DNA from: Ignavibacteriota bacterium
GTDB lineage: Bacteria > Bacteroidota > Ignavibacteria > Tepidaquicellales > Tepidaquicellaceae
Reading direction: 5' to 3'
NCBI GenBank assembly: GCA_026390735.1
Contig: JAPLFJ010000008.1
Coordinates: 1-64,000 of the forward strand
Length of the DNA: 64,000 nt
Shown in pieces: positions 25,752 to 34,653 of the stretch. A program made the position numbers and the translations under genes. The number at the start of each line of letters is the position of its first letter. Within the stretch, counting starts at the first letter, position 1. The notes under the pieces are model-generated. The model was not told the origin of the DNA, searched no databases, and was given only the letters and a program-made list of their open reading frames with translations.

Positions 25752-27722
25752 TTAATTTATATTTACAGGCAATTTAATCCTGAATGTTGTCCCCTGTCCC
25801 ACATCGCTCAAAGCTCTTATATCACCTTTATGCATTTTGATAATTCCATACGCGATTGCAAGACCAAGTCCGGTGCCTTTTCCCATTTTCTTTGTTGTAA
25901 AGAAAGGAGTGAAAAGTTTTCCCATGTTTTCCTTTGGGATGCCCGCACCCGAATCTTTTATTTCTATTATAAAATCAGTTACTTCTTTTGATATTTTAAT
26001 GTTTATCTTTTTAACTTCGGATTCCTCGAGCGCTTCGCAGGCATTATTAATCACGTTAAGGAATACCTGTTTAAGCTGGTCGGAATCACCTGTTATTGTT
26101 GTATCGTCTGCTTCGCATTCAGTTGTAATTGATATTCCTTTGAATTCAGGTTTCACTCTAACCATCTTCAGGATTGAATTGATGAGGTCTGAGATATCGA
26201 ATTCACTGAGTTTCAGTTTACCCTGTCTTGCAAAGTTCAATAAGTTTGAAACAATATTCTTACAGCGGTTGGTTTCTTCCGTTATTAAATCAAGGTCTTC
26301 AATGGACTGAGACCCGGCAGTGTTTTTCTGAACTTCCTTCTTAAGCAAAGAGGTATATAACAATATAGTGCCGAGTGGATTGTTGATTTCGTGAGCAACA
26401 CCTGCTGCGAGTTGTCCGATTGAAGCGAGTTTTTCTGCAGACTGCAGTTGTTCCTGCGTGTCCTGAAGTTCTGCGTATGCCTTTTCGAGTTTATCGATTA
26501 AATAAGGCAGACACATATCATTTTCGGCAAGACCTTTTGCGACTGCAATGGCGTATTCCCTGCAGGTAGTGTAGCCGCACGAACGGCAGTTTAACTCGTC
26601 CTGTCTGGTGAACTTGTTAGTCTCGGCAAGTATTTCTTTAATCTTTTCCTCAGTAGGAGTTTCCGTACGCATATTGCGGTCAGTAAACCTGCGGGAGAGG
26701 TCAACATTTCTGCTGTTGTAAAGATTGCTTTTCCATACCTGTTTATCCGAGGCCTTAATCTTTTCGTTAATGTAGTTAATTACTTTTTCGCGTCTTGAGT
26801 AATAGTTAAGGTTGCTGTCAATGGCAGGTCCTTTAATGCATCCCTGGCAGAAAAGAATATCTATAAACTTAGCATTGATTTTCCCTTCAACGAGTTCATT
26901 CAGAATTTCCTCAACCTCAGCTCTTCCTTCAACTACAATAACTTCCTTTTCGAGAATATCGTCGGGTATGTCGGCAGTCTTTATAAGTCCGCCTGCGAGA
27001 GGGAATGATTTACCCATGAGCCCCTGCGGAGGATCGAAGTTAATTTCCTTCAGGTTTGCAAGTTCAATATTTTTAAGGGAGAACATATCTTTCACTTCGG
27101 CAAAAGTCAGGACGGCATCGATAGCACCGTCAACTTCTTCGTCCTTGTATTCGCTTTTCTTAGCGATACAGGGCCCGATGAATACTACTTTTGTATCTTT
27201 ACCGAAAGTATCCTTTATGTAGCGACCCATTGCAATCATCGGTGAAACAATCTTCGCAAGGTTAGGTACGAGTTCAGAGAAATACATTTCAATGTAATTG
27301 TATACAGCAGGACAGGCAGAACTTATGATAGTTTTCTTTCCGTTCTTTTCTATTTCCTTTAAGTACTGAGGACTTACCATATCGGCGCCGAATGCGGCTT
27401 CGCAGACTTTGTCGAACCCAAGTTCTTTTAAAGCAGCCGGTACCTTGTTGTAGTCTTCAGTAAACGATGCAGGAAATGAAGGTGCCATTAAAGCAACTAC
27501 GTTCCCGTGAGGCAATACCTCGTTGAGAACGTAATTAACATCACTCTTTGTAGTTTTGGCATTCTGTGAGCAAACCGTTACGCAGTGTCCGCAGGAAATA
27601 CATCTTTCTGCCATAACGACTGCCTGTCCGTGCTCAACGCGTATAGCGATTGCAGGACATTCTCTTATGCAGGAGTAACATCTTTTGCACAAATACGGTA
27701 TTGTCTCAACTGTGCCGTACAT
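25752..27722 (-). CDS. Histidine kinase with [FeFe]-hydrogenase-like sensor domain
   Basis: A 656-aa cytoplasmic protein. Two [4Fe-4S] ferredoxin motifs (C12/15/18/22 and C41/44/47/51) are followed by a hydrogenase large-subunit-like domain (~75-310). A C-x2-C-x4-C...C cluster domain (C379, C382, C387, C404) and a coiled coil lead to HisKA (H444 in GVAHEINNPLG) and HATPase_c (NACEAL, DSGAGI, GTGLGLAI). In the H-cluster region motif L1 reads SSACP (134-138): the cysteine that relays protons in catalytic enzymes is Ala136, while the cluster ligand C137 is kept. L2 is PCIAKKSE (184-191) and L3 is FCQGC (291-295). This pattern fits a sensory rather than catalytic hydrogenase. Its ATG overlaps the hydA stop (TAATG). 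It probably senses H2 or redox state and signals to the receiver downstream. Confidence 0.9.
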   Translation of the reverse strand: MYGTVETIPYLCKRCYSCIRECPAIAIRVEHGQAVVMAERCISCGHCVTVCSQNAKTTKSDVNYVLNEVLPHGNVVALMAPSFPASFTEDYNKVPAALKELGFDKVCEAAFGADMVSPQYLKEIEKNGKKTIISSACPAVYNYIEMYFSELVPNLAKIVSPMIAMGRYIKDTFGKDTKVVFIGPCIAKKSEYKDEEVDGAIDAVLTFAEVKDMFSLKNIELANLKEINFDPPQGLMGKSFPLAGGLIKTADIPDDILEKEVIVVEGRAEVEEILNELVEGKINAKFIDILFCQGCIKGPAIDSNLNYYSRREKVINYINEKIKASDKQVWKSNLYNSRNVDLSRRFTDRNMRTETPTEEKIKEILAETNKFTRQDELNCRSCGYTTCREYAIAVAKGLAENDMCLPYLIDKLEKAYAELQDTQEQLQSAEKLASIGQLAAGVAHEINNPLGTILLYTSLLKKEVQKNTAGSQSIEDLDLITEETNRCKNIVSNLLNFARQGKLKLSEFDISDLINSILKMVRVKPEFKGISITTECEADDTTITGDSDQLKQVFLNVINNACEALEESEVKKINIKISKEVTDFIIEIKDSGAGIPKENMGKLFTPFFTTKKMGKGTGLGLAIAYGIIKMHKGDIRALSDVGQGTTFRIKLPVNIN

Positions 27723-29437
27723 TATTTCTTTCTGCTGTGATAATGTGTATGTAAAATTTCATGAGCTTTATGACTGTTTGGCTCTATGAAGAATTCCTTG
27801 TATAATGTTTTTACTGATTCGTTTTCATGTGACTTTCTGAATATCATCTTCGAGTCTATTTCATATAGTGCTTTTATACGTTTAATAACCTTCTCAGGTT
27901 TCTGGTGTATAGGTTGTCCGCCGCCGTTAATACAGCCGCCCGGGCACGCCATAACTTCTATGAAATGATATTTGCTCGTTCCCTGTTCTACGTCATCGAG
28001 TACTTTTGCAATATTACCGATACCGTTAACAACTGCAAAGTTGAAATCGCTTCCGTTTATGTTTACTGTTAATTCTTTAACTCCTTCGAATCCGCGAATC
28101 TGTTCGAATTCAAGTGTGTCGAGTTCATTACCTGTAAGTGTGTTGTATGCTGTTCTGATAGCAGCTTCCATAACACCACCTGAAGTACCGAAAATAATAG
28201 CGGCACCTGTTGATTCACCGAGCGGACTATCGAATTCTGTTTCGGGTAAGTCGCAGAAATCTATTCCTGCCATGTTAAAATAACGCACGAGTTCTCTTGT
28301 TGTTAACACTGCATCAACATCCGGCATATGTTCTTCGGACAGTTCTGCTCTGCTTGATTCAAATTTCTTGACAGTGCACGGCATTATTGAAACTACAAAT
28401 ATATCTTTCGGGTCAACACCGATTTTCTTTGCGTAGTACGTCTTTAATATTGCGCCTTCCATTTCGTGAGGTGACTTGCAGGTTGAAACGTGGTCGAGCA
28501 GTTCCGGTCTGTTATGTTCTATGTATTTAACCCATCCAGGGCAGCAGCTTGTGAACATAGGAAGAGTCTTGTTGGTTGTGATTCTGTTTATAAGCTCGGT
28601 TGTCTCTTCCATAATGGTTAAGTCGGCTGCAAAGTTAGTGTCGAACACACGTTTGAATCCGAGACGTTTTAAACCAGTTACGAGTTGTCCTGTAACGTCG
28701 GTTCCCAAAGGCATATTGAATTCCTCGCCTAATGATGCACGTACTGCAGGAGCAATCTGTGCAACGACGAACTTCTTCTTATCACCGAGTGCATTGGCAA
28801 CGTCCTTAGTCTGGCTTCTTTCTCTGAGTGCTGCTGTTGGGCAGACTAAGATACACTGACCGCAAAGTATGCAGTCACTTATGTTTAAACCTTTGTTGTA
28901 TGGAGTGGTGACGATACTCTGGAATCCGCGTTTCGTGAAATCGATTGCACCGACCTGCTGGACTTCGTTACAGATTCTTACGCATCTGCCGCAGAGAATA
29001 CACTTCGCGGGGTCGCGTTCCATTGAAGGACTTGAGATATCTATTGCGTGGTCTTTTGCTTCGCCTGAATACCTGTGTTCGCGGACACCGTACTGAGCTG
29101 ATAAATCCTGAAGTTCACAGTTTTTATTCCTTACGCAGATTAAGCAATCCTGCGGATGGTTTTCAACTAATAATTCAACTATTGTTTTACGTGCTCTTCT
29201 TACTCTTGAAGAATTTGTTTCAACTACCATACCTTCATAAACAGGGTAAGCACAACTTGGTATTAATCCTCTCTGGCCTTCGACTTCCACAGAACAGATT
29301 CTGCAGGCGCCCGTAGGGAAGAGGTTTTTTATGTGGCATAAAGTAGGAATTGCAATACCCGCAGACTTAGCTGCGTCGAGAATCGTCATTCCGTCTTCTG
29401 CATTTACTTTTATGTTATTTATTGTTAGTTCTGCCAT
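27722..29437 (-). CDS. hydA: [FeFe] hydrogenase catalytic subunit (HydA/HndD type)
   Basis: A 571-aa catalytic subunit that interconverts protons and H2. A [2Fe-2S] domain (C34, C45, C48, C62) comes first, then a His-Cys3 [4Fe-4S] motif (H94, C98, C101, C107), two [4Fe-4S] motifs (C146-C156 and C189-C199) and the H-cluster domain with canonical L1 TSCCPGW (296-302), L2 MPCTVKKFE (352-360) and L3 EVMACPGGCINGGGQP (494-509). A small-subunit-like C-terminal region follows. The family's trimers with HydB and HydC couple H2 to NADH and reduced ferredoxin by electron bifurcation. It sits between hydB (32-bp gap) and the kinase (1-bp overlap). Maturases HydEFG are not in this window. Confidence 0.95.
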   Translation of the reverse strand: MAELTINNIKVNAEDGMTILDAAKSAGIAIPTLCHIKNLFPTGACRICSVEVEGQRGLIPSCAYPVYEGMVVETNSSRVRRARKTIVELLVENHPQDCLICVRNKNCELQDLSAQYGVREHRYSGEAKDHAIDISSPSMERDPAKCILCGRCVRICNEVQQVGAIDFTKRGFQSIVTTPYNKGLNISDCILCGQCILVCPTAALRERSQTKDVANALGDKKKFVVAQIAPAVRASLGEEFNMPLGTDVTGQLVTGLKRLGFKRVFDTNFAADLTIMEETTELINRITTNKTLPMFTSCCPGWVKYIEHNRPELLDHVSTCKSPHEMEGAILKTYYAKKIGVDPKDIFVVSIMPCTVKKFESSRAELSEEHMPDVDAVLTTRELVRYFNMAGIDFCDLPETEFDSPLGESTGAAIIFGTSGGVMEAAIRTAYNTLTGNELDTLEFEQIRGFEGVKELTVNINGSDFNFAVVNGIGNIAKVLDDVEQGTSKYHFIEVMACPGGCINGGGQPIHQKPEKVIKRIKALYEIDSKMIFRKSHENESVKTLYKEFFIEPNSHKAHEILHTHYHSRKK

Positions 29438-29469
29438 ATTGTTAAAATCGGATTTTAATTTTATAATAA

Positions 29470-31455
29470 TTACGAGACAAGCACTGCCTCAAATTTACAA
29501 TTATCAACACACATACCGCACTTAATACATTTATCTTCTATTATATAGTGTGCCTGTCCTTTATCACCTACGATTGCTTCCACAGGGCACTTGCGTGCAC
29601 AGAGTCCGCAGCCTTCGCATTCATCGTTATTGATGGTGAATAAAAGTAATTCTTTACATACACCAGCCGTACATTTTCTGTCGTATAAATGTTCTTCGTA
29701 TTCATCCCTGAAATATCTGAGTCCTGAAAGCACAGGGTTCGGAGCAGACTGACCAAGACCGCAAAGAGATGTATCTTTAATAACGTCTGCAAGTCTGTTC
29801 AGGTGAATGATTCCCTTGAAACGCTGAAGTTGTTCAAGTTTGTTTTTAGTATTCTTGTATGACTGAGGAATCTTTTCTATGATTTCGAGCATTCTTTTTG
29901 TACCTTCGCGGCAAGGAACACATTTTCCGCAGGATTCATTCTGAATGAAGGTTAAGAAGAATTTAGCAACGTCAACAATACAGGTAGTTTCATCCATAAC
30001 AACGAATCCGCCTGAGCCCATCATTGCGCCGACAGTTTTAAGCGATTCGTAATCTACTTTAGTATCGAGAACTTCATCGGGTAAACAACCGCCTGAAGGT
30101 CCGCCGATTTGTACTGCTTTGAATTTCTTGTTGTCAGGGCATCCGCCGCCGATTTTGAACACAATGTCGCGGAGTGTAACACCCATAGGTATTTCCACGA
30201 GTCCTGTGTTTTTAATCTTACCGCTGAGGGCGAATACTTTTGTGCCTTTGCTTGTTTCTGTTCCGATAGAAGCATACCAGTCAGCACCGCGCTTGAATAC
30301 CTGCGGTACGTTTGCGAATGTTTCCACGTTATTGATGACTGTAGGTTTACCCCATAGGCCTGATACTGCGGGATAAGGCGGACGTGGTTTAGGCATTCCG
30401 CGTTTACCTTCTATTGATGCAATGAGAGCAGTCTCTTCACCGCAGACGAATGCACCCGCACCTTTTTTAATCTTAAGGTTAAATGTGAAACCGCTGTTAA
30501 GAATATTCTCGCCGAGCAGTCCGTATTTCCTGCAGGTATCGATTGTCTTTTCGAGTCTTTCGATTGCAAGAGGATATTCAGCGCGGCAATAGATGTATCC
30601 GAGTGAAGCACCGATTGCGTAACCGCCGATAAGCATACCTTCGACAACTTTGTACGGGTCGCTTTCAAGTACTGACCTGTCCATAAACGCACCGGGGTCG
30701 CCTTCGTCGGCATTGCATATGATGTATTTCTTATCTGATTTCTGTTTTAAAGCAAAGTCCCATTTCTTGCCTGTCGGGAAACCACCACCGCCACGGCCTC
30801 TGAGACCGCTTGTAAGTACATCTTTAACAACTTCTTCGGGTTTCATTAAACTCAGTACTTTGTCGAGAGCTTTGAAACCGCCGTTTGCGATGTATGCATC
30901 GATTGATGTAGGATTAATAACACCGCAGTTTTCAAGAACGACTTTCAATTGGTGTTTAAAGAACGGCGTTTCATTTATGTTCGTAACTTCACCTTTTGTT
31001 TTACCGTAGGTTCCGAGGAAGTTATCTTTATAAATATCTTTTTCAACGAGAACTTTCTTTATGAGTTTAGCAACCATTTTCGGGTTTACCTGACTGTAAG
31101 AGATTCTGTCTCCGCCAGGGAGTTTGAAGTCAACGATAGGTTCAACTGCACAGCAGCCGACGCATCCCGTTGTTTCAATCTGTGCTTTGATGTTAAGTTT
31201 GCTTAGTTCTGCACGAATTGCATCTTCAACTTTCTGTGCACCTGCTGCGAGACCGCAGGTACCTTTACCGATTATGATTATTGGTAAATCGTGTTCTTCG
31301 TACCTTAACTGTTTGTTTAAATCTTTAATTTTCTTTTCGCAGTCTGCGTTCTGATGGCAGAGAGGGCCTTCAGTACAGCATCTTACGAATTTGTCGCATG
31401 GTTTTTCAGGTGTGTGCCAGCATTCCTTACAGCATACTTCTATAAATGCATTCAT
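29470..31455 (-). CDS. hydB: Hydrogenase diaphorase subunit HydB (NuoF-like)
   Basis: A 661-aa flavoprotein expected to bind NAD(H), FMN and several Fe-S clusters. A thioredoxin-like [2Fe-2S] region (C67, C98, C101, C102) precedes the NuoF core with GRGGGGFPTGKKW (NADH/FMN loop) and GAGAFVCGEETALIASIEGK. Next are SLBB, the NuoF [4Fe-4S] motif ESCGKCVPCREG and, at the C-terminus, two ferredoxin motifs (CEGCGLCARKCP and CIKCGMCVDNC). Length and order match HydB/HndC. Unusual is an N-terminal extension with eight cysteines in residues 8-39 (C8, C9, C12, C20, C26, C27, C33, C39). The ATG overlaps the hydC stop by 4 bp (ATGA). Confidence 0.94.
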   Translation of the reverse strand: MNAFIEVCCKECWHTPEKPCDKFVRCCTEGPLCHQNADCEKKIKDLNKQLRYEEHDLPIIIIGKGTCGLAAGAQKVEDAIRAELSKLNIKAQIETTGCVGCCAVEPIVDFKLPGGDRISYSQVNPKMVAKLIKKVLVEKDIYKDNFLGTYGKTKGEVTNINETPFFKHQLKVVLENCGVINPTSIDAYIANGGFKALDKVLSLMKPEEVVKDVLTSGLRGRGGGGFPTGKKWDFALKQKSDKKYIICNADEGDPGAFMDRSVLESDPYKVVEGMLIGGYAIGASLGYIYCRAEYPLAIERLEKTIDTCRKYGLLGENILNSGFTFNLKIKKGAGAFVCGEETALIASIEGKRGMPKPRPPYPAVSGLWGKPTVINNVETFANVPQVFKRGADWYASIGTETSKGTKVFALSGKIKNTGLVEIPMGVTLRDIVFKIGGGCPDNKKFKAVQIGGPSGGCLPDEVLDTKVDYESLKTVGAMMGSGGFVVMDETTCIVDVAKFFLTFIQNESCGKCVPCREGTKRMLEIIEKIPQSYKNTKNKLEQLQRFKGIIHLNRLADVIKDTSLCGLGQSAPNPVLSGLRYFRDEYEEHLYDRKCTAGVCKELLLFTINNDECEGCGLCARKCPVEAIVGDKGQAHYIIEDKCIKCGMCVDNCKFEAVLVS

Positions 31456-31937
31456 TTGACACCTGCTTTCTGTTTATCTGCAACGGGTTTGGCAAGATTG
31501 ATTTTTTTAATGATGTTTGGGATTTCCTTAACTGTGATTTTGCCGTAATATTCATCGTTGACTGTGATAACGGGTGCGATACTGCATGCACCGATACAGG
31601 CAACTGTTTCAAGAGTAAACCTTTTATCCCTTGTAGTCTGACCTGCTTTTATACCAAGGTTAGTTTCTAAACTAAATAATATATTGGCTGAATTGCAAAC
31701 GTGGCATGCAGTACCCCTGCAGACACGGATAACGTTTTCGCCGAGAGGAGTTAATCTGAACTGATTATAAAAAGTAGCAACACCGTAAACACGGCTCAAA
31801 GGTAAAGCAACGAAATCAGCAACTTCCTGTAAAGCTCCTTCGGGCAAGTATCCGTAAATCTCCTGAACTCCCTGGAGCAAAGCAATAAGATTACTCTTAT
31901 CTTTCGGCGGATACTTCTCAAAAATTTGTTTGTGCAT
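31452..31937 (-). CDS. hydC: Hydrogenase subunit HydC (NuoE-like [2Fe-2S] protein)
   Basis: A 161-aa thioredoxin-fold ferredoxin of the NuoE/HndA family. An N-terminal helical bundle (FEKYPPKDKSNLIALLQGVQ) is followed by the four [2Fe-2S] ligands C73-x4-C78 and C114-x3-C118. It is the first gene of the minus-strand hydrogenase operon and passes electrons between HydB's flavin and the Fe-S chain. The ATG lies 25 bp from an inverted repeat (31962-31980) that could be an operator. Confidence 0.93.
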   Translation of the reverse strand: MHKQIFEKYPPKDKSNLIALLQGVQEIYGYLPEGALQEVADFVALPLSRVYGVATFYNQFRLTPLGENVIRVCRGTACHVCNSANILFSLETNLGIKAGQTTRDKRFTLETVACIGACSIAPVITVNDEYYGKITVKEIPNIIKKINLAKPVADKQKAGVK

Positions 31938-32411
31938 AAAAATTATTTTAAATTAAGGTATGAGAGTTTTTAAAACTCTCAGAGAAATATAATTATTGTG
32001 AATACAGATTCATTAATCTTAAATTTACAAAGAAAGCAGATAAAGCATCGTTATCATCGGCACATATTCCGGAAAAATTAGCACAAGGGCTGAGGGCTGC
32101 CCACACGCAAGGTGCGGGTTGTCTGTTGTAACTGGTGTGGACTGTTAATTCTGTTTTTATCATAGCTTCATTATACCTTCCGTATAACATTTAGGGAAAT
32201 ACAAATATTGAATTCTTTTCGTGACTTGTAAAGGTTTTTCAATATTGATTTTTGGGAAATCATTGTTTAATCTTATGTACAAAATTACTGTATATAAAAT
32301 CTTCTATCAATGACATTCGAAGTAAACAGCATGGAGAAAATTTTTTGAATAGAAAATTGCTCGTCTATTGTTTATGTTAAAGAAAATTCAAAATTATTCT
32401 TGGAGGAATAA
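31938..32411. other. Divergent control region of hydrogenase operon and receiver/NuoE pair
   Basis: 474 bp between two divergent gene sets. I see the dyad at 31962-31980 and the strong ribosome-binding site TTGGAGG (32399-32405) for the plus-strand gene. An open frame on the minus strand (31993-32190) has odd composition and no support. No clear -35/-10 or -24/-12 pair was recognised. Confidence 0.5.
31962..31980. promoter_or_regulatory. Candidate operator upstream of hydC
   Basis: GAGAGTTTTTAAAACTCTC is a perfect dyad (9-bp arms around one base), 25 bp upstream of the hydC start. It could be a regulator site or a hairpin in the leader. It does not match the Rex or FNR consensus as I know them. 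Confidence 0.45.
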
Positions 32412-32783
32412 ATGGCACTCATAGCAGTTATCGACGATGATGTTGATATCCGTGAAGCAAGTGAACTTGTCTTAACATCAAAAGGATACCAAGTCATAAC
32501 CGCAAACAATCCAAAAGACGGTTACGATATAATCATCAAAAACAAACCCGACCTGATAATTCTCGATGTAATGATGGATGAACCAGATGACGGGTTTTTT
32601 CTTGCGCAAAAATTACGCAGGAATAAAGTTACAACACCAATCATTATGTACACTTCAGTTTCAAAGGCAGTAGGAATGGATTTCGGAGCGAGCGAAATGG
32701 TTCCCGTAGATGAGTTTGTTGAAAAACCAATCTCACCCGAACTGTTAATTCAAAAAGTTGAATCTTTTTTAAACAAAAAGTAG
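32412..32783 (+). CDS. Single-domain response regulator (divergent to hyd operon)
   Basis: A 123-aa CheY-like receiver with acidic D8-D10, phospho-acceptor D52 (ILDVMMDEP), a Thr/Ser at MYTS and the conserved Lys in FVEKPI. There is no output domain. A strong TTGGAGG lies six bases before the ATG. It is followed after 6 bp by a NuoE-like gene, so both are surely one transcript. Together with the receiver at 25308, it brackets the hydrogenase operon and may be a target of the hydrogenase-like kinase (inference). Confidence 0.9.
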   Translation: MALIAVIDDDVDIREASELVLTSKGYQVITANNPKDGYDIIIKNKPDLIILDVMMDEPDDGFFLAQKLRRNKVTTPIIMYTSVSKAVGMDFGASEMVPVDEFVEKPISPELLIQKVESFLNKK

Positions 32784-32789
32784 AAAACA

Positions 32790-33263
32790 ATGTTAGTATT
32801 AGAGAAAAATTCCATAACGGAAGAAATCGAAGCGTTAGTAGTTGAACACGGTTCAGAACGTTCTGCACTGATGCCGATACTTCAGGCAGTACAGGCAAAA
32901 CACCGCTATGTACCCGATTTTGCACAGCAGGAAATAGCGCGTCTTCTTGATATACACCCGGTTGAAGTTTTCAGTGTAATATCTTTCTATTCATTTTTAC
33001 ACAGCGAACCACAGGGCAGGAACATAGTAAGACTTTGCAGGACTATAGTGTGTGATCTGGCGGGAAAAACAGAAGTAGAAAAAGCGGTAATGCGCGAGTT
33101 AAAAATAAATGTTGGTGAAACAACGACAGATAAAAAGGTGACTTTGGAGCACACCAATTGCTTAGGAATGTGCGATCAGGGACCTGCTATGATGGTGAAT
33201 GACAGAATATACACAAAACTCACACCTGAAAAAGCGGTCGGGATATTAAAGATTATAAAATAG
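32790..33263 (+). CDS. Second NuoE-like [2Fe-2S] protein
   Basis: A 157-aa member of the NuoE/HydC family with ligands C83-x4-C88 (CRTIVC) and C124-x3-C128 (CLGMC) and the same helical N-terminal domain (LMPILQAVQAKHRYVP). It is clearly diverged from hydC. It is co-transcribed with a receiver domain, not with a NuoF partner. It could be an alternative subunit of the HydABC complex, or an electron-transfer or redox-sensing partner of the nearby kinase; sequence alone cannot decide. A terminator follows directly. Confidence 0.9.
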   Translation: MLVLEKNSITEEIEALVVEHGSERSALMPILQAVQAKHRYVPDFAQQEIARLLDIHPVEVFSVISFYSFLHSEPQGRNIVRLCRTIVCDLAGKTEVEKAVMRELKINVGETTTDKKVTLEHTNCLGMCDQGPAMMVNDRIYTKLTPEKAVGILKIIK

Positions 33264-33281
33264 TTTCAGATTATTCTAATC

Positions 33282-33317
33282 AATCCTCTGTTAATTAAGT
33301 TTAGCAGGGGATTTTTT
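33282..33317 (+). terminator. Intrinsic terminator after the NuoE-like gene
   Basis: AATCCTCTG ... CAGGGGATT followed by a T run: a nine-pair stem with one G-U. Confidence 0.75.
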
Positions 33318-33711
33318 GTTTGTGGAAAAGGATGACGGATGGGGGACCAAGTAGAGACCAAGGACAGACTAATCATAGACCAAGATAAGAAATATAAAAA
33401 AACGTGTTTCTATGTGGTGATATTCATTGCCGGGTAAAATTATTTTTAGTGTGAGACGGCAAAATCGCCGAAAAAAATAGTATTATAAGTGAGGTGTGGA
33501 ATTTAGTTCTCACGACTATTCAGGGGGAAATTCCGAGTATATTTAACCACTTTCTAAAACAACACCAAATCGCAATGTATGAAAGTGCATTTTGTTGTCA
33601 AAACATTTTCATGACAATGTTATTCCTGACAGATGTGAAAAAGCTTTTGGAAATATGTTGAATCGGTGTTTTTACTTTTATAAATTAAAGACTGAATTAA
33701 AGCTGATTTAT
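33318..33711. other. Spacer without recognised gene
   Basis: Contains GACCAAGTAGAGACCAAGGAC-like short repeats (33343-33382) and a small CGGCAAAATCGCCG hairpin (33457-33470). An in-frame extension of the next gene reaches back to 33592 through a TTG codon but looks non-conserved. Confidence 0.45.
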
Positions 33712-34653
33712 ATGGACGGAATAAATAACAAAGAGATAGCAAAATATCTGGTTGTACTCAGTAAAGCAGGGCGGAAGTTTACTTCCGAAAAGGATACACG
33801 CTGGGGAGGCCTGATTGAGCCCGTCCCGACAGAGAATCCGGATAAAACCGAAGAAGGCTTACGTGTTGTACTTTTTGGAAGCTGGGATTTCGGGTATCTT
33901 GTGCTTGAAACACTGAAAGAATTTGAGAATAAATATCCCGGACAATTAAACCTTGTCGGACTCGTAACAGATGACCCATTAAACCCTGATGCAAAAATAT
34001 CATTGAAGAAACGTATCTGGCATTTGCTTGATGTACCTCACCGCCTTATAGACGAGACGATTATTATCGGATCAGCGCTGAATCACGGTGTACCTGTTTA
34101 TACCGGCGAAATTAAAGTAGATTCTTTTCACGACATTTTGAAAAAATGGAATCCCGATGTAATTCTTGTGTGTGTTTTCGGACAAATCGTAGATTCGTTC
34201 GCGATAAATTTACCACGCTGCGGAATTTACAATTTTCATCCGTCAGATTTATCACTTCATCAGGGGGCAGGACCTGCGCCTTATGATGACTTGTTAAACC
34301 GTCATGCAGAAACCGGTTTATGGTCAGTACATTATGTTTCAGAAGAAGTTGACGGAGGAAAGGTAGTCGGGAAATCACCTGATGTTAAAGTGGTTGATGT
34401 GAATAATGAGCTGCCCGCAAATCCGATTATAGTTTATCATAAACTTGCGGGAGTACTCAGCCCGATAGCATTTTATTTAATTAAAGAACTGGTGCGGAAT
34501 TTTGAGATTAACAAAGAAGGGCGGATTGACCAGATTGACTTTAACAGTTTAATTCCCGAAAGCATTAAAAATATAATCATGCAGCCTGTCACTAATGACT
34601 CCTGGCCTGATGCGGTTGAAATCCCCGAAGGGTATCTATATAAGACGGGGTAA
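33712..34653 (+). CDS. Formyltransferase-fold protein (methionyl-tRNA formyltransferase-like)
   Basis: About 313 aa from the chosen ATG. Landmarks of the formyl transferase N-terminal domain are VVLFGSWDFGYLVLETL (nucleotide-like first strand), PDVILVCVFGQI, and the catalytic segment IYNFHPSDLS...GAGPAPYDDLL with Asn/His, then EEVDGGKVVG with the conserved Asp. The family moves a formyl group from 10-formyltetrahydrofolate to an amine. It lacks an obvious C-terminal tRNA-binding domain and has an unusual N-terminus, so it is probably not the housekeeping Fmt; the acceptor is unknown. An upstream TTG at 33592 would add 40 poorly composed residues. Its end overlaps the convergent gene by 18 bp. 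Confidence 0.8.
   Translation: MDGINNKEIAKYLVVLSKAGRKFTSEKDTRWGGLIEPVPTENPDKTEEGLRVVLFGSWDFGYLVLETLKEFENKYPGQLNLVGLVTDDPLNPDAKISLKKRIWHLLDVPHRLIDETIIIGSALNHGVPVYTGEIKVDSFHDILKKWNPDVILVCVFGQIVDSFAINLPRCGIYNFHPSDLSLHQGAGPAPYDDLLNRHAETGLWSVHYVSEEVDGGKVVGKSPDVKVVDVNNELPANPIIVYHKLAGVLSPIAFYLIKELVRNFEINKEGRIDQIDFNSLIPESIKNIIMQPVTNDSWPDAVEIPEGYLYKTG

Noticed and set aside
31993-32190. 65-codon minus-strand frame in the hyd control region
   Set aside because: Poor composition and no ribosome-binding site; the region is needed for two divergent promoters.
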